Shown in pieces: positions 20,401 through 30,457 of a DNA stretch of 64,000 bases (position 1 is the stretch's first letter; each line of letters opens with the position of its first letter). The stretch lies in contig JARDVN010000001.1 of assembly GCA_028994555.1 (NCBI GenBank), forward strand, positions 3,410,001-3,474,000. The letters run 5' to 3'. The DNA comes from Citrobacter amalonaticus. GTDB taxonomy: Bacteria; Pseudomonadota; Gammaproteobacteria; Enterobacterales; Enterobacteriaceae. A model generated the notes under the pieces. The model was given only the letters and a program-made list of their open reading frames with translations. It did no database searches and had not been told where the DNA came from. The position numbers were made by a program, and so were the translations under genes.

Positions 20401-21464
20401 AGCGGTAGGTGGTCCGGGGCCGTCCGGCGTACTGGTGCGCCGTCATGCGTCCCGGGTGTTTATCGTCATACGTGAAGTGCCGGACCTGCATGCCGCTGCG
20501 GCCATACACCGCCGCCAGCTCGCCGCGCGGGGTGTACGCATAGCGCACCAGCGGTGCAGTGGGAAGATTTTCCGGGTATTCCGGGTCGTGGGTCAGCCAT
20601 ACGGCCTCAAGGCGAATGCCGCGGTCTGCGCCATAGCCGGAGACCGGCATCGTCTGCGGGTATTCCGGCGCCCTGACGCCGGAAGAGGCCGCCTCCGCCC
20701 GCTGCGCCTGTGTGGTCAGCGCCAGCCGGAAGCGGCGGCCTGCGCCGTCGGTCACGGCCGTAATATTCCCGGCAAATTCCCCGACTGCGTCCCGGTGAAA
20801 GGTTTGTGTGCGCCCGAAACGGTCAGCCAGCCCGGTCAGCACCCGGTACGGCGGCAGCGGGGCGGGCAGCGCCTCATCCGCTCCCGGTACGCGTTCAGGC
20901 CAGCCCAGAATCCACCACGGCCCCTGTGCGCTGCTGGTCGCCAGATAAAGATGCGGACTTAAGCGCAGGTCTTCCGGCAGGGCCTGCCACAGCACATGCA
21001 ATGCATTGCTTTCATGCAGTTTCAGCACGCCACCACGAGCGAGCCAGAAGCGTTCGCTGCGGCTGAAGGCCGTTTCACCCGGCAGCAGGTGTTCAAAGTG
21101 AATGCTTCTGCCGCCGTTGTCGTTGAGGATAAGTTCCTCATCGCGAAGCTGTAAGCGGATATCGAAGGGGGCTTTCCAGCCGGGGCCGAAGATGCTCACC
21201 GGGGCAGGCGTTTTTGTCCGGTAACTGCTGTAGGTTCTGGAGAGTACAAACGGTAACGGACCGGGCAGGGCGATATCGGTTTCACCGGGCAGGACTTTGG
21301 CACCCAGCAACGGGTTGACCGGGTTACCGGAAGTCATGCCCCCCCGGGCAGACCGAGCAGGCCACACCTGTTGGCGCGCCAATCATCACGCCCGCCGAGC
21401 CCTGGACAATGCTACCGCCCGTCTGCGTCATGTCGCCCAGACGCGCCGCTGGTTTTCCGCTCAT
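17418..21464 (-). CDS. PAAR-Rhs polymorphic toxin (three frameshifts)
   Basis: A protein of about 1347 aa after repair. It opens with a short PAAR region ([16 protein letters not shown]), then [16 protein letters not shown], many YD/RHS repeats ([16 protein letters not shown] and similar), and the core end [20 protein letters not shown] to DPLG near 17773. The variable tip of ~117 aa (17772-17418) includes [14 protein letters not shown] and no recognised family. PAAR-Rhs proteins are delivered by type VI secretion. Shifts are at C7 (21339-21345), G6 (19109-19114) and T8 (17601-17608, within the tip); removing one base at each joins the frame. No T6SS structural genes are in the window, so they must lie elsewhere. 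Confidence 0.9.
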
Positions 21465-21591
21465 GCTCAAATCCTTTTTAAATCAGGTATTGAGCAAGGA
21501 GCCTACCGGGAACAGTTCGTGAGAAAAGTGCAAAAAAAGGCGCTGGGGGGGAATTTTGAGAATCTATAAAGTTCAGGGGGAAATAAAAAAA

Positions 21592-21611
21592 GCCCCGCTT
21601 TTCAGCAGGGC
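21592..21611 (-). terminator. Intrinsic terminator of marRAB
   Basis: On the minus strand GCCCTGC and GCGGGGC pair (one G-T) around a TGAAAA loop, followed by TTTTTTT. It ends the marRAB transcript 10 bp after marB and separates it from the Rhs promoter region. Confidence 0.85.
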
Positions 21612-21620
21612 GAAAACGAA

Positions 21621-21839
21621 TCACAGGCGGTGCCGGTTGTAATAAGGCACACCCAGTTCGTCGGACTTATCGCTTCCCGCGCCCATATGGTTAAAATCGA
21701 ACGGTGACTGCTCCTGAGAAGTAGGAATAATCATCGTGTCGCGACCATTTTGTGTGGTGGGCTGCGCGGATTGCTCCGCAACGCTCTGACCTGAGACAAC
21801 AAGCAGCAGGGCCAGCATTGCAGAAGACAGCAGTTTCAT
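21621..21839 (-). CDS. marB: MarB, periplasmic modulator of the mar operon
   Basis: A 72-aa protein with a signal peptide (cleaved after SVA) and the conserved C-terminal part FDFNHMGAGSDKSDELGVPYY. Same length as E. coli MarB, which lowers marRAB expression by an indirect route. Third gene of marRAB. Confidence 0.93.
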   Translation of the reverse strand: MKLLSSAMLALLLVVSGQSVAEQSAQPTTQNGRDTMIIPTSQEQSPFDFNHMGAGSDKSDELGVPYYNRHRL

Positions 21840-21872
21840 GATTTCCTCGATTACGTCGTTTACAGGCGATGG

Positions 21873-22260
21873 TTAGTTACAATGGTTCAGCGGCAGCAAA
21901 TACCGCGATTCGCCGCGCATATTGGTAATACGGTATTTATGCGGCGGAACATCGAAATAGTTTTTGAATGTCCGGGTCAGCGTCTGCTGCGACTCGAAGC
22001 CATAACGTTCTGCCAGATATAAAATCGGCTCGTTACTCTCTTTTAATTTCTGCGCTATTTCGGTCATTTTACGGCTGCGGATGTACTGACCTAATGAATG
22101 GCCGGTCTCTTTTTTTGAACATCCGTTGCAGGTGCCATTTGGAGTAACCTGAACGCTCTGACACTTTTTCCAGTGAGAGCGGCGATTCCAGGTTATCTTC
22201 GATCCAGTCCAAAATGCTATGAATGGTGATAGCGTCAGTATTGCGTCTGGACATCGTCAT
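21873..22260 (-). CDS. marA: MarA, AraC/XylS-family activator (one frameshift)
   Basis: Small activator that binds marboxes and switches on efflux and stress genes such as acrAB-tolC. The first half ends at [11 protein letters not shown] and the second begins at [20 protein letters not shown]; both follow E. coli MarA closely. A T7 run on the plus strand (22110-22116) adds one base. With T6 the frame reads [19 protein letters not shown] as in E. coli. The residues lost without repair form the linker between the two helix-turn-helix motifs, so a real frameshift would destroy the protein. Confidence 0.95.
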
Positions 22261-22274
22261 ACCTCTTCTTGTTT

Positions 22275-22709
22275 TTACGGCAGGACTTTCTTAAGCAAAT
22301 GCTCAAGCGTTGCCACTTCGTCCGCCGTTAAGTTTTTTGTTAATTCCTGGTGCAGGTCTTGTCCTACTAATTGATGACATTGCTCACAAATTGCCGCGCC
22401 GTGTTCGGTGAGTTTCACCAGCACGCCACGCTTGTCATGTGGGTTAGGGAGCCTGTCGATCCAGCCTTTGCAGACCAGACGATCGAGCATGCGCGTTAAC
22501 GCGCCGAGATCGACAGACAACACTTTTTTCAGCTCAACCGGGGTAATACAACCCGCACAGCGGATAGAGCAGAGCACCTTAAACTGCGCTGCGGTGATAT
22601 CCAGCGGTGAGAGATACTCATTCAAGAGACGATCTTTTTTCTGGTTGACCATATAGATCAAGCGCCCCAGTGGGATGATTTCATTGAATAAGTCACTGGT
22701 GCTTTTCAC
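22275..22709 (-). CDS. marR: MarR, repressor of marRAB
   Basis: A 144-aa winged-helix repressor that releases DNA on binding salicylate or on copper-driven cysteine oxidation. It begins with GTG, as in E. coli, and matches E. coli MarR over its length, including the recognition helix [17 protein letters not shown] and Cys80 context CSIRCAGC. Intact. It binds the two operators just upstream. Confidence 0.97.
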
Positions 22710-22712
22710 AAT

Positions 22713-22807
22713 GGTTGCCCTGGCAAGTAGTTAATTACGGCAGATAATATTGCCCAGGCAACTATAAGTCAAACGAATGGATTTACCGATCACACGATTT
22801 GCTAAAA
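22713..22807 (-). promoter_or_regulatory. marO: promoter, two MarR sites and a marbox
   Basis: Read on the minus strand: a marbox-like TTTTAGCAAATCGTGTGATC (22788-22807), -35 TTGACT (22767-22772), a 17-bp spacer and -10 TATTAT (22744-22749). MarR site I is ATAGTTGCCTGGGCAAT (22749-22765) and site II is CTACTTGCCAGGGCAACC (22713-22730). The layout is the same as the E. coli marO region and predicts repression by MarR and autoactivation by MarA/SoxS/Rob. Confidence 0.93.
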
Positions 22808-22968
22808 GGGAAAAGTGCTGCTCTGTATCACACTTTATTTTGTTAATGATAATTACTGGTTATATCTCTGGCCGATAACGAATGCTTACAGCGTCAGAAT
22901 GGCTAACTTCATGGTTTTCCACTTATACTTGCCGCTAATACATGAGTGAAACAGGAATGGCTGCCAAT

Positions 22969-23631
22969 ATGATGGATTTGTTTAAAGCAATAGGGCTGGG
23001 GCTGGTGGTGATTCTGCCACTGGCAAATCCGTTAACGACAGTCGCGCTGTTTCTCGGTCTTGCCGGGAACATGAACAGTGCCGAGCGCAACCAGCAGTCG
23101 CTGATGGCGTCGGTCTACGTGTTCGCCATTATGATGGTGGCCTACTATGCGGGCCAACTGGTGATGAATACCTTTGGTATCTCCATTCCGGGCCTGCGCA
23201 TCGCCGGTGGTTTAATCGTGGCGTTTATTGGATTTCGCATGCTGTTTCCACAGCAAAAAGCGCATGAATCGCCAGAGGCGCGGAGTAAGTCAGAAGAACT
23301 GGAAGATGAGCCGACCGCCAATATCGCCTTTGTGCCGCTGGCGATGCCAAGCACGGCGGGGCCGGGAACCATTGCGATGATTATCAGCTCCGCCTCAACG
23401 GTGCGGCACGGTTCTGATTTTCCTGACTGGGTGATTACCGTTGCGCCACCGATCATCTTTGCTCTCGTGGGAGTGATCCTCTGGGGATGCTTACGCAGTT
23501 CCGGGGCGATTATGCGTCTGGTGGGTAAGGGAGGAATTGAAGCCATTTCCCGTCTGATGGGCTTCCTGCTGGTCTGTATGGGCGTGCAGTTTATTATTAA
23601 CGGCGTGCTGGAAATCATCAAAACCTACTGA
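22969..23631 (+). CDS. marC: MarC family integral membrane protein
   Basis: A 220-aa inner-membrane protein with six predicted helices and conserved [17 protein letters not shown] and [18 protein letters not shown]. Its function is unknown; despite the name it is not needed for multidrug resistance in E. coli. The start is taken at ATG 22969 (an ATG follows at 22972), which fits the E. coli length; an upstream in-frame ATG at 22942 would add nine residues. It is divergent from marRAB. Confidence 0.93.
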   Translation: MMDLFKAIGLGLVVILPLANPLTTVALFLGLAGNMNSAERNQQSLMASVYVFAIMMVAYYAGQLVMNTFGISIPGLRIAGGLIVAFIGFRMLFPQQKAHESPEARSKSEELEDEPTANIAFVPLAMPSTAGPGTIAMIISSASTVRHGSDFPDWVITVAPPIIFALVGVILWGCLRSSGAIMRLVGKGGIEAISRLMGFLLVCMGVQFIINGVLEIIKTY

Positions 23632-23635
23632 TAAA

Positions 23636-23656
23636 AAAGCCCGGTCGCGATGACCG
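23636..23656 (-). terminator. Intrinsic terminator between marC and sotB
   Basis: GCCCGGTC and GACCGGGC form an 8-bp stem with a 5-nt loop. On the minus strand it is followed by TTTTTT, so it ends sotB. On the plus strand, downstream of marC, only a weak U-tract follows. Confidence 0.8.
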
Positions 23657-23665
23657 GGCTGTCTG

Positions 23666-24864
23666 TCAGGAATGCTGTGGCTGTTCTTCCAACGTGACCG
23701 GCCATTTACGAAAGATAATCACTGACCAGATTAACGCCGCGAGTGCCGGAGCGGCGCCTGTGTAACCAATCGCCGCCATCGACCAGTGCAGACTCACCTG
23801 ATTTCCCACCAGCGCGCCCGCGCCGATACCAATATTGAAAATACCGGAGAACAGCGCCATCGCCACATCTGTGGCATCCGGGGCCAGTGCCAGCACCTTT
23901 ACCTGCATCCCGAGGCCAATCACCATGATGGCAATCCCCCCAGAAAATGCTCAGGACAGCCAGATGAAACTCACTGTCAGCGGCAGGTAACAGCAGTACC
24001 AGACAGAGCAGCAGCAGCGTGATGGCGACGCTGATAAGCGCCGAGGCGTGTCGATTGCCGAGCTTGCCGAAAATCACGCTGCCGATAATACCCGCACCGC
24101 CCAGGATGAGTAACAGTACGGTGGCGAAAGTCGCGCTCAGCCCGGCAACAGTCTGCACAAACGGTTCGATATAGCTGTACGCGGTGTAGTGCGCCGTCAC
24201 CACCACTACCGTCAACAAATAGAGGCTCATCAGCGCCGGGCGACGAAACAGCAGTGGAAGACTTTTCAGCGAGCCGGAGTGTTCGCTTGGCAATGTCGGC
24301 AGCAGCTTGATCAGACAAATCAGGGTGATCAACGCCCCCCATCCCGATGGCGAAGAACGTGGTGCGCCAGCCAAAATACTGACCGACGATGCGACCAAGC
24401 GGTAAACCCAACACCATCGCCAGCGCCGTACCGGTCGCAAGTAAACTTAATGCCTGAGCGCGTTTGCCCGCCGGGGCAAGGCGGATCGCCAGTGAGGCCG
24501 TAATCGACCAGAAGATCGCGTGCGCAAAGGCTATCCCGATACGGCTTATCACCAGCACGGTGAAATTCCACGCCAGGAAAGAGAGCACATGACTGGCGAT
24601 GAACAGGACAAACAGCCATATCAGCAGCTTACGTCGTTCAACCTGACTGGTCAGCAGCATAAACGGCAGGGACATCAGTGCGACCACCCAGGCGTAGATC
24701 GTCAGCATGATCCCGACCTGCGCGGTCTGCATATTAAAACTTTGTGCGATGTCGGAAAGCAGGCCTACCGGGACAAATTCGGTGGTATTGAAAATAAACG
24801 CTGCAATAGCCAGCGTAACGACCCGTAACCACGCGACGTTACGGGAAACCGTTTGAGTTGTCAT
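23666..24864 (-). CDS. sotB: Sugar efflux MFS transporter SotB (two frameshifts)
   Basis: Twelve-helix transporter that exports arabinose and IPTG in E. coli. It starts [20 protein letters not shown]. Two C6 runs on the plus strand (24335-24340 and 23936-23941) break the frame. Removing one base at each restores [19 protein letters not shown] and [16 protein letters not shown] and gives 398 aa (E. coli 396). It is convergent with marC. Confidence 0.92.
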
Positions 24865-24958
24865 AAAAAATTAATCGGTTCGTTGCGAAAAGGAGAGAAG
24901 GGGATCTTAAAACGTTTGCTGATGAAAAGACAACCGATATGTGATTTAGATCTCGTTT

Positions 24959-25820
24959 TCAACTCTGCTCTGTCAACAGCTCAATAAACGCCTCCAGCTG
25001 GCGCATCATCGCACCGCGCCGCCAGACCAGCCATGTCGTCAGCCAGCGCCAGTTTCCGGACAACGGCCAGGACTCGACCTGTTGATGTCCGGGCATACTT
25101 TCCAGCATGGAGCGGGGGGATCAGCGCGATACCGGCACCGGCGATCACACAGGCCAGCATGCCATGATAGGACTCCATTTCGTGGATTGTGCCCGGCATC
25201 GCCCGATCGGCATGAAACCAGCTTTCGAAATGGCGGCGATAGGAACAGTTGGCGCGAAAGGCGTAAATATGACTGCCGTTGACCTCGCTGGCGCGGGTCA
25301 CCGGTGCATGACCGTGTGGCGTGACCACCATCATCTCTTCCTGATACACCGGCATTCCTTCAAGACCTGGGTGGGTGATCGGTCCGTCAACAAAGGCAGC
25401 ATTGAGATGGCCCTGGAGCACCCCGTCCAGCATGTTGCCAGAAGGGCCAGTCGCCAGGGAGAACTGGATCCTGGGATAACGTTGATTGTAGCGGGCAAGC
25501 GTGGCCGGAATGCGCACGGCAGCGGTGCTCTCCAGCGCGCCAAGTGAGAATAGCCCCTGGGGTTCATCACCCGCGACAACCATTCGCGCCTCGTCAACCA
25601 GCGCAAGGATTTGTTGACTGTAACGCAGAAAATTATGCCCGGCGGGGGAAAGCCGCAGTCGCTGGTTCTCGCGAATAAACAGATCGACACCGAGGTCAGC
25701 CTCCAGTTGCCGAATACGGGTAGTGAGATTGGACGGAACACGATGTACCTTCGCCGCCGCCTGGGTAATGCTGCCCGTTTCGGCGACGGCGTTAAACATC
25801 TTCAGCTGGGTCAGATCCAT
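24959..25820 (-). CDS. yneJ: LysR-family regulator YneJ (one frameshift near the 3' end)
   Basis: LysR-type regulator with an N-terminal helix-turn-helix ([20 protein letters not shown]). It is close to E. coli YneJ, which controls the adjacent sad gene in putrescine use. A G6 run on the plus strand (25114-25119) shifts the frame after AGAGIALIP. With one base removed the protein continues [18 protein letters not shown] and ends at 24959 with about 286 aa. It is divergent from sad across 100 bp. Confidence 0.9.
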
Positions 25821-25919
25821 GGCCTTCTCTTATCGTGAATGGTCTCGTTAATATTATTCATTTTTCGTAAAGAGTAAACGCGTCCATGATGATGACATCA
25901 AGAACGACGGAGAGACTGT

Positions 25920-27310
25920 ATGACGATTTCATCGGCAACCCATGCCATTTCCATCAATCCGCATAATGGTGAATTTCTTTCAGCGCTGCCGTGGTCAACA
26001 GCGCAGGAGATTGAGCAGGCGCTACAGTCAGCGGCTACGGGATTTCGCGGCTGGAAACAGACAACGGTGGCACATCGGGCGCAGAAATTACGCGACATCG
26101 GCCAGGCGTTACGCGCACGTGGCGAAGAGATGGCGCAGTGCATAACCCGCGAGATGGGGAAACCGATTAAACAGGCGCGTGCTGAGGTCGCCAAATCAGC
26201 AGCGCTGTGTGACTGGTATGCAGAACATGGCCCGGCGATGCTGGCAGCCGAACCCACGCAGGTGGAAAACCACCAGGCGGTGATTGAGTACCGTCCGCTA
26301 GGAACCATCCTGGCAGTCATGCCATGGAACTTTCCGCTATGGCAGGTGCTGCGCGGGGCGGTGCCAATTTTACTGGCCGGCAATGGCTATCTGCTCAAGC
26401 CTGCGCCGAACGTCCTTGGCTGCACGCAAATCATCCACCAGGTTTTTGCTGATGCGGCGATACCCGCCGGCGTCTACGGCTGGCTGAATGCGGATAATCA
26501 GGGCGTCAGCACATTGATTAACGATGTACGGATTGCGGCCGTGACGGTGACCGGCAGCGTGCGCGCCGGAGCGGCTATTGGCGCTCAGGCCGGAGCGGCG
26601 CTGAAAAAATGCGTACTGGAACTGGGGGGGTTCCGATCCGTTTATTGTGCTTAACGATGCCGATCTGGATCTGGCGGTAAAGGCGGCGGTGGCCGGACGC
26701 TATCAGAATAGCGGGCAGGTTTGCGCCGCGGCGAAACGTTTTATCCTTGAAGAGGGGATTGCGGAACGTTTTATTGCGCGCTTTGTGGCGGCTGCCGCAG
26801 CGCTGAAGCAGGGCGATCCGCGGGCGGAGGAGAGCGAACTTGGCCCAATGGCGCGTGCCGATCTGCGTGATGAATTACATCAGCAAGTGCAGGCGACGAT
26901 GGCCGAAGGCGCTCAGTTACTGCTTGGTGGCAAGATGCCTTCCGGAGCCGGTAACTTTTATCCGGCCACTGTGCTGACCAACGTCACCCCTGAGATGACA
27001 GCGTTTCGAGAAGAACTGTTCGGGCCGGTTGCGGCGATCACGGTGGCGAAGAGTGCCGAACAGGCACTGACGCTGGCAAACTGCAGTGACTTTGGTCTGT
27101 CGGCGACGCTTTTTTACCGCCGATGAAGCCCGGGCACTGGAGATGGCCGTACGTCTGGAATGCGGAGGTGTCTTTATCAACGGCTTTAGCGCCAGCGATG
27201 CCCGGGTGGCGTTTGGTGGCGTTAAGAAGAGCGGCTTTGGTCGCGAACTCTCGCACTTTGGTCTGCATGAATTCTGTAATGTGCAAACCGTCTGGAAGAA
27301 CCGACGCTAA
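25920..27310 (+). CDS. sad: Succinate semialdehyde dehydrogenase Sad (YneI) (two frameshifts)
   Basis: NAD(P)+-dependent aldehyde dehydrogenase that oxidises succinate semialdehyde to succinate in putrescine and GABA breakdown. Key motifs are VMPWNFPLWQV, the catalytic region LELGGSDPF (Glu) and NSGQVCAAAKR (nucleophile Cys). A G7 run (26634-26640) and a T6 run (27110-27115) break the frame. Removing one base at each gives 462 aa, the E. coli length. Confidence 0.94.
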
Positions 27311-27411
27311 TCTTTCTGGCGCTCTGCGGGGCGCCTTGTCACATTTCTGCCATAGTTTTGTCATTTACGCTTCGTAGACTCGCGATTAACGTGTTGATAC
27401 TGAAGACTATT

Positions 27412-28990
27412 ATGAACTTAATTCAAACTTTACGTCGATTTCTACCACAGCAGTTTGGTCTGTTGGCCGGGGTTTTTTGCATTATCGCGCTGTTTTGCGT
27501 ATTACAAATGACCTCGTCACTGATGCTGTCGTTTTCCGTCAGCCAGGCCCGGGAAAATGAGCAACGTAATCAACTGGCGCTGCGTCAGCAGACAAAAGTC
27601 GAAGAGGCGCGGATTGCGCTGCTAACCGCAAGCGATCTGCTCAACCGGGCTGGCGTCTACTTTATGCAGGACGCCGCCACAGGTTCCGAGGGAAGCTGGC
27701 AGCCATTAATCGATGAAGCACAACAGGTATTAACGCAATCGACAACCGCGTGGCAGGCTTGGCGCGACATGAACCCGCCTGCGGATGAGCGGCTCGTTGA
27801 CAGCTATCAACGCTTCAGCGACGGTCTTCAGGAGCAGGTGACAGGGTTAAGCAAAACAAAGTCCATCGATGCGTTCTTTGCCGTACCGATTCAGGCGTTT
27901 CAGGCTGACTTCAATGATAACTATGCCCGGGGGGCAAAAGGTCGCCGCGCAGGCGCGGGAAAGTGGACGACAACAGTTGCTGGATCGCCTGCTGGATCTC
28001 CAGCATCTGTTCTTACTATTGCCGGTGATGCTGCTGGCCATTGCCGTCGCGGTCTGGTGGGGAATGTCGCGCTGGGTGATTTCTCCGCTGCGTCGGCTGA
28101 TTGCGCATATCGATATTCTGGCGGCAGGCGATCTCTCGCGACCGATTCCCGCAGTGCCCGGCCTTAATCGCGAAGTGTCGCAACTCCACGTACGTATCGG
28201 TGCGATGCAGGAAGGGTTGCGCGAGTTAGTCCTGCAGGTCAGCGAGGCGACCACGGCAATGGCCGACAATATCGAAAGGCTGGCACAAAATAATACACGC
28301 CTGTATCAACAGTCCGCAAAGCAGGATGAAGAACTGACTCATGTCACTTCGCATATTTCGGTGCTGGAAACGCACGTCGGGGACAACAGCGGGTTTGCCC
28401 AACGGGCGAATCAGCGTGCGGAAGAGGCGCGCGCCATTGCGGCGGGCGGGGACAGAATGATGGATACCGTGAATCGTTCGATGCAGGCAATCGTGACGCG
28501 CTCGGCAGAGATGCGCGGGATCATTGCGTTGATTGATAACGTCGCCTTCCAGACCAATATTCTGGCACTGAATGCGGCAATCGAAGCCGCTCATGCCGGT
28601 GAACAGGGACGCGGCTTTGCGGTGGTGGCAAGAGAAGTGGGGCTGTTGGCGCGTAAAAGCAGTCAGTCCACGCAGGATATTCAGGCGCTGATCTATCACT
28701 CTCTGCAAGGGATTGAAGAAGGATCGCGCGCGGTGACGCATCTGGAAGAGAACTTACAGCAGGTGATCGCGCTGGTGGAAAATCTGGGCGCTTCGCTGAA
28801 TGATATCTCAGCCGCGACGCTGCAGCAGGGCGAGCGGATCCATCAAATGACACGCCAGCTACAGGCGCTGAACCTGGTCGCGCGCGATACCCGCGAACTG
28901 GTAGATACGGCATCGGCCTCCTCGCAGCAGTTGCATAATGAATCGCACCAGTTGATTCACGCGGTGGCAAGATTCCGACTTCCGGCCTGA
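27412..28990 (+). CDS. Methyl-accepting chemotaxis protein (one frameshift)
   Basis: A 525-aa chemoreceptor. An N-terminal membrane helix (about residues 18-40) is followed by a four-helix-bundle periplasmic domain, a second helix LFLLLPVMLLAIAVAVWWG, a HAMP region and the signalling hairpin [20 protein letters not shown]. The frame is broken at a G6 run (27929-27934) just before TM2; one G removed gives NYARGQKVAAQARESGRQQ. There is no NWETF-like CheR-binding tail at the C-terminus. The ligand is unknown. The gene is not at this place in E. coli K-12. Confidence 0.87.
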
Positions 28991-29053
28991 CGAGGGGGAT
29001 TCCGCTCTGCTATACTCGCAGCCCTTTTCAGACCGGCAGGCAAGGAGCGTGGT

Positions 29054-29980
29054 GTGGCAATCACCCTGGACAATTCAATTTTAGAGACCATTCTGGCGGA
29101 GGTTCGTCCGCTGATTGGGCAGGGCAAGGTGGCGGACTATATACCTGCGCTGGCCTCGGTTGAGGGTTCCCGACTGGGTATTGCGATTTGCACCGTGGAG
29201 GGGCAACTCTGGCAGGCCGGAGATGCGACAGAACGCTTTTCCATTCAGTCGATTTCGAAGGTACTCAGTCTGGTGGTGGCAATGCGTCACTATTCTGAAG
29301 ATGAGATCTGGCAACGGGTGGGGAAAGATCCGTCTGGGTCGCCGTTTAACTCGCTGGTGCAGTTAGAAATGGAACACGGTATCCCGCGCAATCCGTTTAT
29401 TAATGCCGGCGCGCTGGTCGTCTGCGATATGTTACAGGGGCGACTCAGCGCGCCGCGTCAACGCATGCTTGAAGTGGTCCGCTCGCTGAGTGGCGTAGCC
29501 GATATCGCTTACGATTCGGTAGTGGCCCGCTCAGAGTTCGAACATTCCGCCCGTAATGCCGCCATTGCCTGGCTGATGAAATCCTTCGGTAATTTTCACC
29601 ATGACGTCACGACGGTCCTGCAAAACTATTTCCATTACTGTGCACTGAAAATGAGCTGCGTGGAGCTGGCGAAGACGTTTGTTTTTCTCGCGAACCAGGG
29701 AAAAGCTTTTCATCTCAATGAACCCGTAGTAACCCCGATGCAGGCGCGACAGATCAATGCGCTGATGGCAACCAGTGGGATGTATCAGAACGCGGGAGAG
29801 TTTGCCTGGCGCGTTGGCTTGCCCGCGAAATCGGGCGTTGGTGGTGGGATTGTGGCGATCGTGCCGCATGAAATGGCGATCGCCGTCTGGAGCCCGGAAC
29901 TCGATCCGACCGGCAATTCGCTGGCAGGGATTGCGGTTCTGGAGCAACTGACTCAACGGTTAGGGCGCTCAGTTTACTGA
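29054..29980 (+). CDS. glsB: Glutaminase 2 (YneH)
   Basis: A 308-aa serine-dependent glutaminase converting glutamine to glutamate and ammonia. It shows the beta-lactamase-like catalytic pair S66-x-x-K69 (SIQSISK) and is nearly identical to E. coli GlsB over its length. It starts with GTG, 6 nt after AAGGAG. Its TGA overlaps the yneG ATG (TGATG). Intact. Confidence 0.95.
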   Translation: MAITLDNSILETILAEVRPLIGQGKVADYIPALASVEGSRLGIAICTVEGQLWQAGDATERFSIQSISKVLSLVVAMRHYSEDEIWQRVGKDPSGSPFNSLVQLEMEHGIPRNPFINAGALVVCDMLQGRLSAPRQRMLEVVRSLSGVADIAYDSVVARSEFEHSARNAAIAWLMKSFGNFHHDVTTVLQNYFHYCALKMSCVELAKTFVFLANQGKAFHLNEPVVTPMQARQINALMATSGMYQNAGEFAWRVGLPAKSGVGGGIVAIVPHEMAIAVWSPELDPTGNSLAGIAVLEQLTQRLGRSVY

Positions 29981-30339
29981 TGAACACATTTGATGCACTT
30001 TTTGCCCGTCTTTCACGCTCGACGTTTCGCTCCCGTTTTCGTCTGGGAACGAAAGAGAGACAGTACTGCTGGGATAAAGGGGCCGAGGTTATCGACAGAC
30101 ATGCTGCGGATTTCGTGGCGAAGCGGCTTGCCCCGGCGACACCGGCCAATGACGGTAAGCAAACGCCGATGCGCGGTCATCCGGTGTTTATTGCCCAGCA
30201 TGCCACAGCGACCTGCTGTCGGGGTTGCCTTGCCAAATGGCACAACATTGCTCAGGGGCAACCGTTAAATGATGAGCAACAACGGTATGTGGTCGCCGTT
30301 ATCCATCACTGGCTCGTTATTCAAATGAATAAACCGTAA
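29980..30339 (+). CDS. yneG: DUF4186 protein YneG
   Basis: A 119-aa protein of the DUF4186 family and the same length as E. coli YneG. The conserved HPVFIAQHATATCCRGCLAKWH segment carries a His/Cys cluster that could bind metal. Function unknown. It is translationally coupled to glsB. Confidence 0.92.
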   Translation: MNTFDALFARLSRSTFRSRFRLGTKERQYCWDKGAEVIDRHAADFVAKRLAPATPANDGKQTPMRGHPVFIAQHATATCCRGCLAKWHNIAQGQPLNDEQQRYVVAVIHHWLVIQMNKP

Positions 30340-30457
30340 TAATTAAACGGTTACTTAAGCCTTTTCAAATGCCCGTTAAATAAAAAGGGGACGGGCTGCG
30401 AAATTTAACAAAAGAACCGATAGCGCGGCGGGGAATGGCTATCTTTGAGAATAATTC

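Noticed and set aside
20282..20962. Long plus-strand frame (226 codons) inside the Rhs gene
   Set aside because: It is antisense to conserved YD-repeat coding sequence; its composition follows from the repeats and no domain or ribosome site is seen.
22110..22116. Programmed ribosomal frameshifting as the reason for the split marA and other genes
   Set aside because: The same +1 change at simple runs occurs in about 27 unrelated genes whose relatives are unsplit; no slippery site plus pseudoknot pattern was seen.
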